Assembly (NCBI GenBank): GCA_026391835.1
Contig: JAPLDF010000015.1
Span: 86,836 to 150,835 of the forward strand
From: Bacteroidota bacterium
GTDB taxonomy: Bacteria; Bacteroidota; Bacteroidia; Bacteroidales; FEN-979
Direction of reading: 5' to 3'
DNA: 64,000 nt
A program made the translations under genes and the position numbers. The notes beneath the pieces are model-generated. The model was not told where the DNA came from. It saw only the letters and a program-made list of their open reading frames with translations, and searched no databases. Every line of letters begins with the position of its first letter. Position 1 is the stretch's first letter. Positions 1 to 8,811 of this stretch are shown in pieces.

Positions 1-3000
1 GCAGGGCTACTTCCCGTTTTCCTGCAAGCTGGTATGCGGCAGCGAGTTGCCACCGGGCTGCAATACCAAGGTCTCTCTTCTCCAGCAACTTGTTCATGGC
101 ACCCAGTTCAGGTGATTTGGCCAGTGCCAGGGTAAACAACCTGTACGCCTGCATCAGCTCATCGTTGTAATAAGAAGCATCGTACACCCACGAAACAGCC
201 TTCTGACGCTGGTACTCCTTCCAGGCAGCCAGGAAGGTCAATGGCAGGGCAAATCCCTTTTTCTCGGCTTCGAGCAGGAAATGCCCCGCATAGCTGGTTC
301 CCCAGTCATCACTGTATTGAATGCCAGGCCAGTAAGCCATTCCGCCGTTCGACTGCTGAAATGATTTCAACCGCTGGATGGCAGCGCGGATGTTCTGTTC
401 AGTCTCCTTTTTTGCAGACGCCCGGAGGTCAATCAAATCGGCGAGGTATAACTGCGGAAACACTGAAGAGACCGTTTGTTCGACGCATCCATACGGGTAT
501 TGGATGAGGTATGAAAGCCTCTGTTCCAGGTTCATCGGCAACGTAGTTGACAGTTCCAGCGTTCCCTTGTTGGAACCGGCCACGCCGGGTGCACGGTAAT
601 CGGTTGTCCACATGGCTCCCGGTTGTATCGCCTTTTCAAGAACCGTGGTAACCCGTGAATTGGGGTTGCGCACCCCGATCTCCATCGTGTGTTCGGCTCT
701 TAATTTTCCGCTGGTGGCAACAATTCTCACCTTCCCTGTCCCGACAGCCTGCGCAACATTCAGGTCGAAGGATACAAGCTGATCACCGGTTCCGTTAAAG
801 GTAACCTGTTGTGTGTTCCCGCCGCTGACGGAGAACATTTCGCTGACAACCAGTTCGACTGTAACGTGTTTGATGGACTTGTCCATTGAAAAAACACTTA
901 CCGGGAGTTTAACCGTTTCGCCCGGGCCAACAACCCTTGGCAGGGTTCCGAGCACCATCAGCGGTTTTTTGACCGCGGCGGTTTTTTCATCCCTTCCGTA
1001 CGCACCATCCTGTCCCGCCACAACCATCACCCGAACCGATCCGATATATTCCGGCATCACCAACGAATGCACCCGGCTTTGTCCTTTTTTCAATTCAAAC
1101 GGACCCAAAAACTTAACCATGGGCTTGAAGCGGTTGGCTTTCAGTCCGCCTTTATTCAGTAAATCCTGGTCGCCCCCGATGCTGAGGATCCGCTGCAACT
1201 CCCCGCTGAAAGCGCCCATCACCTGGTCGAAGAGATCCCAGGTTTTCACACCGAGGGCTTCCCGGGCGTAAAAAACGCTCCACGGGTCGGGGGTTTTAAA
1301 GCGCGTAAGATCGAGCAATCCATCGTCAACCATGGCGAGGGTATAGGTCATCGGCTTGCCGGCAGCTTCCCTGATGCTGATCGTGACCACTTTCCCCGGC
1401 TCCAGTTCCTTTGCCATGGTGATGACCGGTTTGAGATGGGTGCCCGGATTTTCGACCGGAACAGGAATGACGCCATACAACCGGATCGGCAGATCGTTCT
1501 TTGTCTGGGCATGCGGCTGGATCAGTGTCACACAGGCATAGCAGTTGGGCGACATTGCTTCTGTGGCATCAAAGGCAACATCCGTCGTTCCCTTGCTGGT
1601 GGGAACCCAGAATGATTTCAGGATGGTCGACCCGGTTTCGATGGTAACCAGGGCCCTGCCATCGGGCGATGCCGGGAGGGTAAGCCTGACCTTGTCGCCA
1701 ACCTTATACTGGCTTTTATCGGTGGTAAGTGTAAGCATCGCCGCTGCCTGTTTTTCACCTCCAGGCATGCGGAAATAGCCGGGCCAGTCGACATACACCA
1801 CCTTCCCGGCGGCATGCCCCGAGGTTTTATCGGTTACTTTGATGAGGTACCGCCCCCAGTTGTTGTATTCGGCCTGGAATACATAAGTTGCCTTTCCGTG
1901 TACCGTCTTCACGGTAGCAGAATCGGACGGCCTGATGTAGGAAGTCGAGATGAAGTCGGCGGAACCCGCTTCGGAGTCGTCCCACCACCAGCGCCATTCC
2001 AGTTTGAAAACTTCCACTTTAAGCTGGTTTGCGGGAACCGGCTGGCCCTGCGCATCCACATTCAGCAGGTCGATGTTGTATGATTTATCGGTCGACAAAA
2101 CCTGGTCGCCTCCCCTGCCTTTGGGAACACTCAGCCCGGCATAGGATTGATAAGGGTAATAGGGAATGGTAAAACGGTCAACGCTGAAATCGCCGCCATC
2201 TTCAAATACCATAGTCTCGAAGCTCGCTTTGAGCGCCCCCGGGGCAAGGTTGGTGACATGTATTTTCGGAACAACCAGGGTCCGGCCGTTTGCATCAAGT
2301 TTGCCATCGAACACCGTGATGTTTTCTGCCGCAAAACCAGCCGTCGGGTTATCAAACACATAACCCGGGTAGTTTTTAAAGGCTGTCACCGATTTCGACA
2401 AGGTAAGCATCACTTTGGCCTTCAGGTTGCCGGCCGTGGCCCCGGTAAGCCAGGCCGCCTCGAGCAGTGCCGAAGGAACTTTATCTTTGACCAGCCGTTC
2501 GGCCTTGAAATCGAAACTGATCTTCAGCCGGTTCGGCTTCACCGTTTCGATTTTCAGCGTTTTCTGGAATTCCACACCGCCCACGTTCACCTTTGCGAGC
2601 CAGTTGCCTGTAGGGGCATCATAGGTTGTTGCCGTGCTGAAGTTGTAAAATCCGTTCAGGGATGTTGTCCTGACCATCCGGGTGATCAGCTGCCCGTTCG
2701 GATTGAACAATGACATGCTTACCGGGTGATGGGGCGGAAGCTGGTGCATTTTATCTTCAAGCACAAACGTCAGGAACACCGAATCGCCCGGGCGCCACAC
2801 ACCGCGTTCCCCGTAGATAAATCCTTTCAGCCCTTTCTGAACCGGCTCCCCACTCACATCGAACATGCTGAGCGAAAGCGCATTCCCGTCAGTCAGTTTG
2901 AGATACCCGGTTTGAGAGCCACTTTTTGCAACCAGGATAAAGGGGCGTTTCTTCATCGGAACGCTTACCATCCCCTCCCCATCGGTGGTGGTTTTGCCCA

Positions 3001-4699
3001 TGCCCTGCAGCTGGAAATTGAAAAATTCGACTGAAACGCCCGCCAACGGTTTTGTTGAGATAAGATCTGTGACAAACACATGATAATTGCCGTCGCTCCC
3101 GGTCTTCGCAATGATGCCCAGGTCGGAGGCAAGCACATTCCGGCTGATCGATTTGTTGAAATAGTAGGATGGTTTGCATGGGTTGTCGCGCTCTTCCCAG
3201 CGATATTTCTGCCATCCGCCATCGCGGTAGTCATTCTCCTCATAACTGCTGTAGTAATCCCAGTTCTGGTCGTTCTCCGTTTCCGGATCCTGGTCAACGA
3301 CCATATCGTTTTGTGGCGCGGCAAGTGAGTCGGAATCCGCGCACGGATAAGTAGAATAGCCTTTTTTGAAACGAAGGCTGACCGAATATACCGCGCCCGG
3401 CTCAGTATGCATGAGGGTTGACAGGTCAATGGAGTAACGGTTCCATTTTCCGTAATCTGCCACCCCGTTGAGCGGGATGGTTTTTTTCAGCACCACCCGC
3501 CCGACACGTGCGAGTTGTGAATTGTCATTCAATTCGTTGACCTGCAGGAACTGCAGGATGTTGTTTGCAAAGATCCGGACGACCTTGATGTCCACGGCGT
3601 TGAGGTTTACCGCTTCAAACGGGAGCAACATACCGTTGGAACTGGGGAGGATCACGCCGTCGCCGGTAAAGCGCACGGCGGGCTTTGTGTTGTCGACCGG
3701 CACCTGTTCAACCACCCTTTTCCCCAGCACGACCTGGTTGATGTTCCGGATGGAGGGTTCCAGCGTGAGGCTTACCTTCTTGTTTTCGGTTTCCGGCAGA
3801 TAGATCAGCAGCAGGTTGTCCTCAACATTATAGCGAAGATTGTCATATTTCCCAACCCGGAAGAGGCCGTCAAGATTCTGATCCGTTTTCAACGGATCGG
3901 AGAACTGCACCCGCAAACACTGCTGCGGGTCTGGAAAACTCCCTACCGAAAGAACTTTAAAATTTCCCAGCGCCGGGATTTCAACAATGTTGTTCCCTGT
4001 TGTCTTTGAATCGATCGGTGAACCGTTCCATGAAAGCTTTACCTCACCCGCTTCATTTGTCCTGGCGATTGAATCGACCTGGAAAAAATGGGTGCGTTTC
4101 TTTTGGTCGTGCGTCCATTCCACCGGGAGATCCCTGCCTCCCTGTGTTGCAGTGAGGACTTCCTCCACCTGGGGGTCACCGGCTACGTCCGACGTCTGAA
4201 GCGTACCGTAAAGATGCTCTTTTGAAAGATTGCTGTGGGAGTATGCCTTGTGATTATCAACGGATACCGATAGTTCCTGTGATATTGTACGGAATTGGAA
4301 AACCATGGTTTTCAACGAATCAGGAACGGTGAGCAGGTGCGAAAGATAAAATTCAACCGTGTAAACCTGGTCCTGGGGAAGCTTTTCGTCCGGTAAAAAT
4401 TCCAGCGTCCGGCTGTCGCTCCAGTAAGTCTTTCCATGAATTGCAGGGCTGAATTTGAAATAGCCGGCAGCCAGGGGCATATTGAGCGATACCGAATCGG
4501 CAAAATCGTCGGCAAGCCTCACCCTGATGGGGGTCCGTGTCGACACCCTTCCCGAAGTGAATGCCTGCACGTAAGCCCTGAAGGCAGGATTGACCGTGGC
4601 CAGGTCCTTCTGATTTTTCCCACTGTGCGCGAGCACCAGCATCGCCCCGCTGAAAATGATGATGCCTGCCAGCACCAGGTAAAGGTTGATTTTTCTCAT
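1..4699 (-). CDS. Alpha-2-macroglobulin family protein (C-terminal part beyond window)
   Basis: The frame is open from its ATG to the window edge, so at least 1566 residues are present and the 3' end is missing. The N-terminus (MRKINLYLVLAGIIIF) is a signal or anchor helix. An MG-domain hallmark, YGERGVWRPGDSV, lies near residues 620-640. The thioester motif YPYGCVEQT is intact with Cys near residue 1405 (bases 476-487), so the protein should form the Cys-Gln thioester and trap attacking proteases covalently at the cell envelope. Bacteroidetes members are usually around 1800-2000 residues, so mainly the remainder of the thioester/helical domain and the C-terminal domain is lost. It is followed upstream by the terminator region of the RRM gene, so it is probably transcribed separately. 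The family call is firm; the protease-defence role is by analogy. Confidence 0.93.
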   Translation of the reverse strand, partial: MRKINLYLVLAGIIIFSGAMLVLAHSGKNQKDLATVNPAFRAYVQAFTSGRVSTRTPIRVRLADDFADSVSLNMPLAAGYFKFSPAIHGKTYWSDSRTLEFLPDEKLPQDQVYTVEFYLSHLLTVPDSLKTMVFQFRTISQELSVSVDNHKAYSHSNLSKEHLYGTLQTSDVAGDPQVEEVLTATQGGRDLPVEWTHDQKKRTHFFQVDSIARTNEAGEVKLSWNGSPIDSKTTGNNIVEIPALGNFKVLSVGSFPDPQQCLRVQFSDPLKTDQNLDGLFRVGKYDNLRYNVEDNLLLIYLPETENKKVSLTLEPSIRNINQVVLGKRVVEQVPVDNTKPAVRFTGDGVILPSSNGMLLPFEAVNLNAVDIKVVRIFANNILQFLQVNELNDNSQLARVGRVVLKKTIPLNGVADYGKWNRYSIDLSTLMHTEPGAVYSVSLRFKKGYSTYPCADSDSLAAPQNDMVVDQDPETENDQNWDYYSSYEENDYRDGGWQKYRWEERDNPCKPSYYFNKSISRNVLASDLGIIAKTGSDGNYHVFVTDLISTKPLAGVSVEFFNFQLQGMGKTTTDGEGMVSVPMKKRPFILVAKSGSQTGYLKLTDGNALSLSMFDVSGEPVQKGLKGFIYGERGVWRPGDSVFLTFVLEDKMHQLPPHHPVSMSLFNPNGQLITRMVRTTSLNGFYNFSTATTYDAPTGNWLAKVNVGGVEFQKTLKIETVKPNRLKISFDFKAERLVKDKVPSALLEAAWLTGATAGNLKAKVMLTLSKSVTAFKNYPGYVFDNPTAGFAAENITVFDGKLDANGRTLVVPKIHVTNLAPGALKASFETMVFEDGGDFSVDRFTIPYYPYQSYAGLSVPKGRGGDQVLSTDKSYNIDLLNVDAQGQPVPANQLKVEVFKLEWRWWWDDSEAGSADFISTSYIRPSDSATVKTVHGKATYVFQAEYNNWGRYLIKVTDKTSGHAAGKVVYVDWPGYFRMPGGEKQAAAMLTLTTDKSQYKVGDKVRLTLPASPDGRALVTIETGSTILKSFWVPTSKGTTDVAFDATEAMSPNCYACVTLIQPHAQTKNDLPIRLYGVIPVPVENPGTHLKPVITMAKELEPGKVVTISIREAAGKPMTYTLAMVDDGLLDLTRFKTPDPWSVFYAREALGVKTWDLFDQVMGAFSGELQRILSIGGDQDLLNKGGLKANRFKPMVKFLGPFELKKGQSRVHSLVMPEYIGSVRVMVVAGQDGAYGRDEKTAAVKKPLMVLGTLPRVVGPGETVKLPVSVFSMDKSIKHVTVELVVSEMFSVSGGNTQQVTFNGTGDQLVSFDLNVAQAVGTGKVRIVATSGKLRAEHTMEIGVRNPNSRVTTVLEKAIQPGAMWTTDYRAPGVAGSNKGTLELSTTLPMNLEQRLSYLIQYPYGCVEQTVSSVFPQLYLADLIDLRASAKKETEQNIRAAIQRLKSFQQSNGGMAYWPGIQYSDDWGTSYAGHFLLEAEKKGFALPLTFLAAWKEYQRQKAVSWVYDASYYNDELMQAYRLFTLALAKSPELGAMNKLLEKRDLGIAARWQLAAAYQLAGKREVAL

Positions 4700-4731
4700 G
4701 ACGGAACCCGCTAAAAAGGTGATGTTGTAAA

Positions 4732-4771
4732 AATAAAAAAACCTGGTCAACTCCCTGTGGAGAGGCCAGGT
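4732..4771 (-). terminator. Rho-independent terminator-like hairpin
   Basis: On the minus strand ACCTGG and CCAGGT arms enclose a 19-base loop region and are followed by TTTTTTATTTTT. It lies downstream of the RRM gene and just before the macroglobulin start, so it would separate the two units. Confidence 0.6.
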
Positions 4772-4814
4772 CAGCCAGGTACAACTGTGAAAATAATCAA
4801 AACGCCATTATTCA

Positions 4815-4867
4815 TAAGTGCCCGGTTTTTTCATAAACAATATTATGAAAAAATCATGAAGCACTTA
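4815..4867. terminator. Strong AT-rich hairpin, possible bidirectional terminator
   Basis: Perfect 11-base arms (TTTTTTCATAA and its complement, 4826-4836 and 4843-4853) with a 6-base loop lie inside a second AAGTGC/GCACTT pair (4816-4821, 4861-4866). It sits about 30 bases after the RRM stop codon. It could terminate that transcript or protect its 3' end. Confidence 0.45.
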
Positions 4868-4897
4868 CGAATTTAGCGAGGAAACTTAAACCGCGTA

Positions 4898-5344
4898 TTA
4901 AAATCTTTTTTTGAATCCGCCACGTGCGCCGCTGTCTCTGCCGCCACTGTCACGGTTTCCGCCGCCGCTGCCACCGCTGTAGCCACCGCCGCCACTGCCG
5001 CCGCGTGAGCCACCGCCGCCATAGCCGCCACCGCCGCTATAACCACCGCCGCCGCCACCGCCGCCACGTGAATCGCTGAAACCACCTGGTTTGCGATCAG
5101 TTTTAGGACGAGCCTCGGAAACAGTCATAACTTTACCATCGAATTCTGCATTGTTCAACTCTTCAATGGCCTTTGTGGCCTCTTCATCATTGGTCATTTC
5201 CACGAAGCCAAATCCTCTTGACCTTCCTGAAAAATTGTCTTTAATCACTTTAGCTGATGTTACGGCGCCATAGTCAGCAAATGCCTGTTTCAGATCTTCA
5301 TCGTTGATCCTGAAACTCAAATTTGATACAAAAATGTTTTTCAT
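4898..5344 (-). CDS. Glycine-rich RRM RNA-binding protein
   Basis: The 148-residue protein has one RNA recognition motif (about residues 1-80) with RNP2 IFVSNL near the N-terminus and RNP1 RSRGFGFVEM near residues 41-50, followed by a low-complexity tail rich in Gly, Arg and Ser (about residues 90-140). This is the layout of the small RRM proteins of Bacteroidetes and cyanobacteria, which bind single-stranded RNA in the cytoplasm and are thought to act post-transcriptionally, often under cold or other stress. The gene stands alone, with a consensus promoter about 145 bases upstream and hairpins downstream. The long leader suggests leader-level control. The family is certain; the RNA targets are unknown. 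Confidence 0.93.
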   Translation of the reverse strand: MKNIFVSNLSFRINDEDLKQAFADYGAVTSAKVIKDNFSGRSRGFGFVEMTNDEEATKAIEELNNAEFDGKVMTVSEARPKTDRKPGGFSDSRGGGGGGGGYSGGGGYGGGGSRGGSGGGGYSGGSGGGNRDSGGRDSGARGGFKKRF

Positions 5345-5486
5345 GTAAATATTTAGTGAATGAATACTGGATGGCTGGTGATTTTAAGCTTCAATCACGA
5401 GAAGAAACCGGCGGCGATATAACTTCTAGGAGGTGATAACGACTGGAGGGCTTGCTTGTGGATCTCTGAATATTCAAAAGCCGGTG

Positions 5487-5514
5487 CAAAGATAAGCAAT
5501 TAAACTGAGTTCAA
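5487..5514 (-). promoter_or_regulatory. Bacteroidetes-type promoter for the RRM gene
   Basis: Read on the minus strand there is a TTG, a 17-base spacer, and TATCTTTG, matching the Bacteroidetes -33 TTG / -7 TAnnTTTG consensus. A start just downstream would give a leader of about 135 bases, unusually long beside the roughly 20-base leaders predicted for other genes here. The leader contains ATCACCTCCT (5428-5437), identical to the core of the 16S rRNA 3' tail. Confidence 0.6.
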
Positions 5515-5891
5515 TACGTATTAAATTAAATAATAAGCATTTGGCAATTTTATTTAAAGAGCTATATTTAATTCTCTCCTGCAGTACACTCAATCATAAA
5601 TAAATTATAATTATGCTGTTTGATTGCATTATTGCATACCTTTACTTTTTACCACCAATTGTTCCCTGCCAGGAATTTCTTCACCTCTGTCAATAGCATG
5701 ACCTGATCTCCCTGTCCGCGGAGGTTGTCACATGCTTTTATTCATCTTTTAAAGATTGTTCATATGCCCGGGAAACGGCAAAATGTCCCATGATATTTTA
5801 TCATTTTTTTCCGGCATAGATGAACAGTCAACCTTCACAGGATCTTTAAAAAGTAAGCAACGCATCAGTATTAATTAAAAAAGAAAAAATC
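5515..5891. other. Intergenic region without recognised gene
   Basis: AT-rich region between the divergent RRM gene and the repeat-protein gene. I see small palindromes (for example ATGATA-TTT-TATCAT at 5790-5804) and an A-rich stretch just before the downstream start, but no credible ORF and no full promoter match for the downstream gene. Confidence 0.5.
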
Positions 5892-7403
5892 ATGAAAACA
5901 TCACTGTACCTGTTATTGTTTTTAGCCGCTATCACCGTGCCGGGTTTGCTGTTTGCTCAATTCACACAACAAGGTTCAAAGCTTGTCGGAACCGGGGGTG
6001 GTGCCGAATCATTCCAGGGGAGTTCCGTTGCCATATCAGCCGATGGCAATACCGCCGTTGTGGGTGGGATTTACGACAGCAGCCAGCAGGGGGCTGTCTG
6101 GGTATTTACGCGCAACGCGGGTGCCTGGACACAGCAGGGCCCCAAACTCACCGGTACAGGTGGTGCCGGGGATTTTGTTTACCAGGGTTATTCCGTAGCT
6201 ATTTCCTCGGATGGCAACACGGTGATCGAAAGTGGCTGGAGGGACAATACCGATACTGGAGCAGTATGGATTTTCACAAGAAGCGCGGGTACCTGGACGC
6301 AGCAGGGTTCAAAACTGGTAGGTTCGGGTGCCGTGGGAGGCCAGATCCTCCAGGGGACATCCGTGGCAATCTCTTCCGACGGCAATACGGCGTTGGTTGG
6401 CGGTTCGGGAGATGGAGGGACTGGGGCTGTATGGGTATTTACGCGCAGCGGGGATACATGGACCCAGCACGGATCAAAGCTGGTGGGAACCGGAGGGGTT
6501 GGGCCGACAAACCAGGGGGCTTCACTTGCCATTTCTGCAGACGGTAGTACTTTTGTCACAGGCGCCACGATTGACAATGGCTACCTTGGTGCGGTATGGA
6601 TATTTACCAAAAGCGGCAGCGACTGGGTTCAGCAGGGAACAAAACTTGTTGGGTCAGAAAGCATCGATGCCTCCCAGCAGGGCTCATCCGTAGCAATTTC
6701 TTCCGATGGCAATACTGTGATCATCGGCGGTCCCGGTGACTTCATGAACGAAGGAGCGGTATGGGTATTTGTACGAAGTGGCGGCGTCTGGGCGCAACAA
6801 GGGCCAAAACTGTATGCGGAAGGGTCCACATCGCCTATCCTGGTAGGCAGATCCGTTGCGATTTCTCCTGATGGAAATACTGCAATTGTTAGCAGCCCGG
6901 GATCCGGTGGTTCAGTCGGGAAAGTCTGGATCTTCAACAGGAGGGCCGGGGTATGGACGAAGGAAGATTCACCGCTTGTTGGTACTGGGGCAGTCGGGGC
7001 AGCCAGGCAGGGATGGTCTGTTGCCATTTCTTCAGATGGTACAGTTATTGAAAGCGGACCTTATGATAACGGCGGTGCAGGAGCTTTCTGGGCATTTCAC
7101 AGTCCGAATATGGGAATTGTGCAAATTTCAGGCATCCCTGCAAATGCTCACCTTGAACAGAATTATCCAAACCCGTTTGACCAGGATACCAAAATCAAAT
7201 TTCAACTCCTGAAAACATCCTTTACCAGGGTTATCGTCTGTGACCTGATGGGACGTGAAGCTTCAACGCTGGTGAACGAACAACTTCAGCCGGGAACACA
7301 TGAAGTGGATTTTACAGGCAGTCATCTTGCCGGTGGTACATATTTTTACAAACTGGAAACTGACGGAACTGTTGAAACAAAGAAGATGGTTTTGCTAAAA
7401 TGA
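5892..7403 (+). CDS. Secreted beta-propeller-like repeat protein with T9SS sorting domain
   Basis: A signal peptide (MKTSLYLLLFLAAITVPGLLFAQ) is followed by seven imperfect repeats of about 55 residues, each holding a W-T-Q-Q-G-x-K-L-x-G segment, then Q-G-x-S-V-A-I-S-x-D-G-N-T, then G-A-V-W-V-F. These resemble FG-GAP/integrin-alpha-like blades and probably fold into a beta-propeller. The last 80 residues (NYPNPFDQDTKIKF onward, ending in KKMVLLK) are a type A T9SS C-terminal sorting domain, so the protein should cross the outer membrane by type IX secretion and be released or surface-attached. An A-rich leader precedes the ATG. No catalytic motif is visible. An adhesion or scaffold role is a guess. 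Confidence 0.85.
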   Translation: MKTSLYLLLFLAAITVPGLLFAQFTQQGSKLVGTGGGAESFQGSSVAISADGNTAVVGGIYDSSQQGAVWVFTRNAGAWTQQGPKLTGTGGAGDFVYQGYSVAISSDGNTVIESGWRDNTDTGAVWIFTRSAGTWTQQGSKLVGSGAVGGQILQGTSVAISSDGNTALVGGSGDGGTGAVWVFTRSGDTWTQHGSKLVGTGGVGPTNQGASLAISADGSTFVTGATIDNGYLGAVWIFTKSGSDWVQQGTKLVGSESIDASQQGSSVAISSDGNTVIIGGPGDFMNEGAVWVFVRSGGVWAQQGPKLYAEGSTSPILVGRSVAISPDGNTAIVSSPGSGGSVGKVWIFNRRAGVWTKEDSPLVGTGAVGAARQGWSVAISSDGTVIESGPYDNGGAGAFWAFHSPNMGIVQISGIPANAHLEQNYPNPFDQDTKIKFQLLKTSFTRVIVCDLMGREASTLVNEQLQPGTHEVDFTGSHLAGGTYFYKLETDGTVETKKMVLLK

Positions 7404-7477
7404 CGCAAAGAATTGAAATACAGTAGTATTAATTCGCGTCTTGGCGTCTTTGCGGTGACTTTTTGCGTCTTTGTGTT

Positions 7478-7507
7478 TTGAAAATAACAGGAAAATGGCG
7501 ATCTTTG
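7478..7507 (+). promoter_or_regulatory. Possible promoter of the lipoprotein gene
   Basis: TTG, a 19-base spacer and GATCTTTG (one mismatch to TAnnTTTG) end 22 bases before the ATG of the lipoprotein gene. It overlaps a degenerate intergenic repeat of the 'cgtctttgcg/gtgtctttg' kind, so the match could be fortuitous. Confidence 0.35.
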
Positions 7508-7529
7508 CAGGGAAACCAAACTTAACGTT

Positions 7530-8084
7530 ATGACAAAGAGACTCTTTCCATTGCTGATCGTAATCCTTTTTGCGGTTATTGCCTGCAACCAGGGAGCCAA
7601 AGACACGGCTTCCTCAAACAAAAACGACACAACCCGACTGGCTGTGCTGACGTTCGAAAAACAAGCCGACAGCTGCATCGACAAACCGGTCATCATCGAA
7701 GGAACTGTTCTTCACCTTTGCAAACATGGCGGTAAAAGGATGTTCCTTGTTGACGGAACCGACAGCGTCCGCGTTGAAGTAACCACCGGGCCGAAAATTG
7801 CCAAATTTGACGACGCCCTGGTTGGCAGTCGTGTACGGGTTTTCGGAACCCTGAAAGAGGAGCGCATCGATGCGAAATATCTCAACGAATGGGAAGCCGA
7901 AGTTAAGAAGCCGGAAGAAAACCACAATGTCGGCGTCCATACCGGTGCCGTGGGCCACGAAGACCAGGGAGTCAAGGAAAAACTGGAACAGATCAACTCA
8001 ATGCGTGAGGATCTAAAGAACTGTGGAAAAGATCATTTGTCTTTCTTCAGCATCGAAGCCGATAAATTCATTGAACTGAAATAG
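7530..8084 (+). CDS. Lipoprotein with OB-fold-like domain
   Basis: The 184-residue product has a hydrophobic leader ending in FAVIAC, a Bacteroidetes-style lipobox with Cys at residue 20, so it should be a lipid-anchored envelope protein. Residues about 45-130 (beginning CIDKPVIIEGTV, with V-R-V-F-G-T-L later) read like an OB-fold of the tRNA-anti/nucleic-acid-binding type found in many Bacteroidetes lipoproteins. A histidine-containing C-terminal segment follows. The stop is two bases before the PepSY-type membrane gene, so the two form an operon and may act together in envelope redox or metal handling. That role is inference. Confidence 0.7.
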   Translation: MTKRLFPLLIVILFAVIACNQGAKDTASSNKNDTTRLAVLTFEKQADSCIDKPVIIEGTVLHLCKHGGKRMFLVDGTDSVRVEVTTGPKIAKFDDALVGSRVRVFGTLKEERIDAKYLNEWEAEVKKPEENHNVGVHTGAVGHEDQGVKEKLEQINSMREDLKNCGKDHLSFFSIEADKFIELK

Positions 8085-8086
8085 CC

Positions 8087-8653
8087 ATGCAGGCCAAAAC
8101 CCTCCGCCGGTGGAACAATGTACTTCACCGGGATATCGGTTATTTATGCGTTGGCATGACACTGATCTATGCCATCTCCGGCATCGTACTCAACCATTTC
8201 AAGTCGGGTGATTTCCAGCATCCCGATTACGGGAAATCCTATACCGATCTCAAAGTGTCGCTCCCGAAGAATGGAACGGTTGACCAGACCTATATTTTTT
8301 CAGTGCTCGACCAGGTAAAGGAAAAAGATCATTACAAAAGCTTTATCACCGGTGAAGGTTATGTCCAGATTTTTCTCACCAAAGGGTTCGTATATGTTGA
8401 CCTGGCTACCGGGGAGGCCCAGATGGAGAAGAAGACCACCCGGTACGTCATAAAGGAGATGAACCTGCTGCACTACAACAACCTGAAAAAACTCTACACA
8501 TGGTTCTCCGACCTTTACGCCGCGGGGCTGATCATCCTGGCGATCACAGGGCTGTTTGTCCTGCGCGGAAAAAAAGGGATCCTTGGCCGGGGAGCCTGGC
8601 TTACTGCGATCGGGATCATTTTGCCGGCGTTGTTTTTGATATTCTACACATAA
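8087..8653 (+). CDS. PepSY-associated transmembrane helix protein
   Basis: This 188-residue membrane protein has an N-terminal helix around residues 17-37 preceded by RRWNNVLHRDIGY, a soluble stretch, a second helix region (about 145-165) and a third (about 170-187). The order HRDIG, then a GI-V-L-N-H segment, then LHYN before the second helix is typical of the PepSY-associated TM family (PF03929-like), which is often linked to iron or reductase functions in the inner membrane. The histidines near the helices could bind haem. It is translated directly after the OB-fold lipoprotein. The family is fairly sure; the substrate is unknown. Confidence 0.75.
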   Translation: MQAKTLRRWNNVLHRDIGYLCVGMTLIYAISGIVLNHFKSGDFQHPDYGKSYTDLKVSLPKNGTVDQTYIFSVLDQVKEKDHYKSFITGEGYVQIFLTKGFVYVDLATGEAQMEKKTTRYVIKEMNLLHYNNLKKLYTWFSDLYAAGLIILAITGLFVLRGKKGILGRGAWLTAIGIILPALFLIFYT

Positions 8654-8661
8654 TTTTTTTT

Positions 8662-8742
8662 AACCACAATAGGCACAACAGATCACATTCAATAGCTATT
8701 GTGGTTTTCCTATGTGCCCTATTGTGCCTGTTGTGGTAGTTT
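8662..8742. repeat. Degenerate intergenic inverted repeat
   Basis: ACCACAATAGGCACAACAG is answered by CTATTGTGCCTGTTGTGGT about 45 bases later, with a partial copy between them. The transcript could fold into a long imperfect stem. A similar block lies at 12186-12236, and related 'ctctgtg/cacagag' blocks occur at 19746-19845 and 24765-24899. Confidence 0.6.
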
Positions 8743-8783
8743 TTCCCGGTACTAAAAGTTTTTTTACACCCATCAGAAAAGGT

Positions 8784-8791
8784 TAATTTTG
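8784..8791 (+). promoter_or_regulatory. Promoter -7 box of the nucleoid-associated protein gene
   Basis: TAATTTTG fits TAnnTTTG and lies 20 bases before the ATG. No clear TTG is seen at the usual upstream spacing, only a T-run. Confidence 0.4.
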
Positions 8792-8811
8792 GACCACCAA
8801 AAATCAACGGA

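Noticed and set aside
2147..2713. A 188-codon plus-strand ORF opposite the macroglobulin gene
   Set aside because: It is a shadow of a long conserved minus-strand gene; no RBS, no recognisable family.
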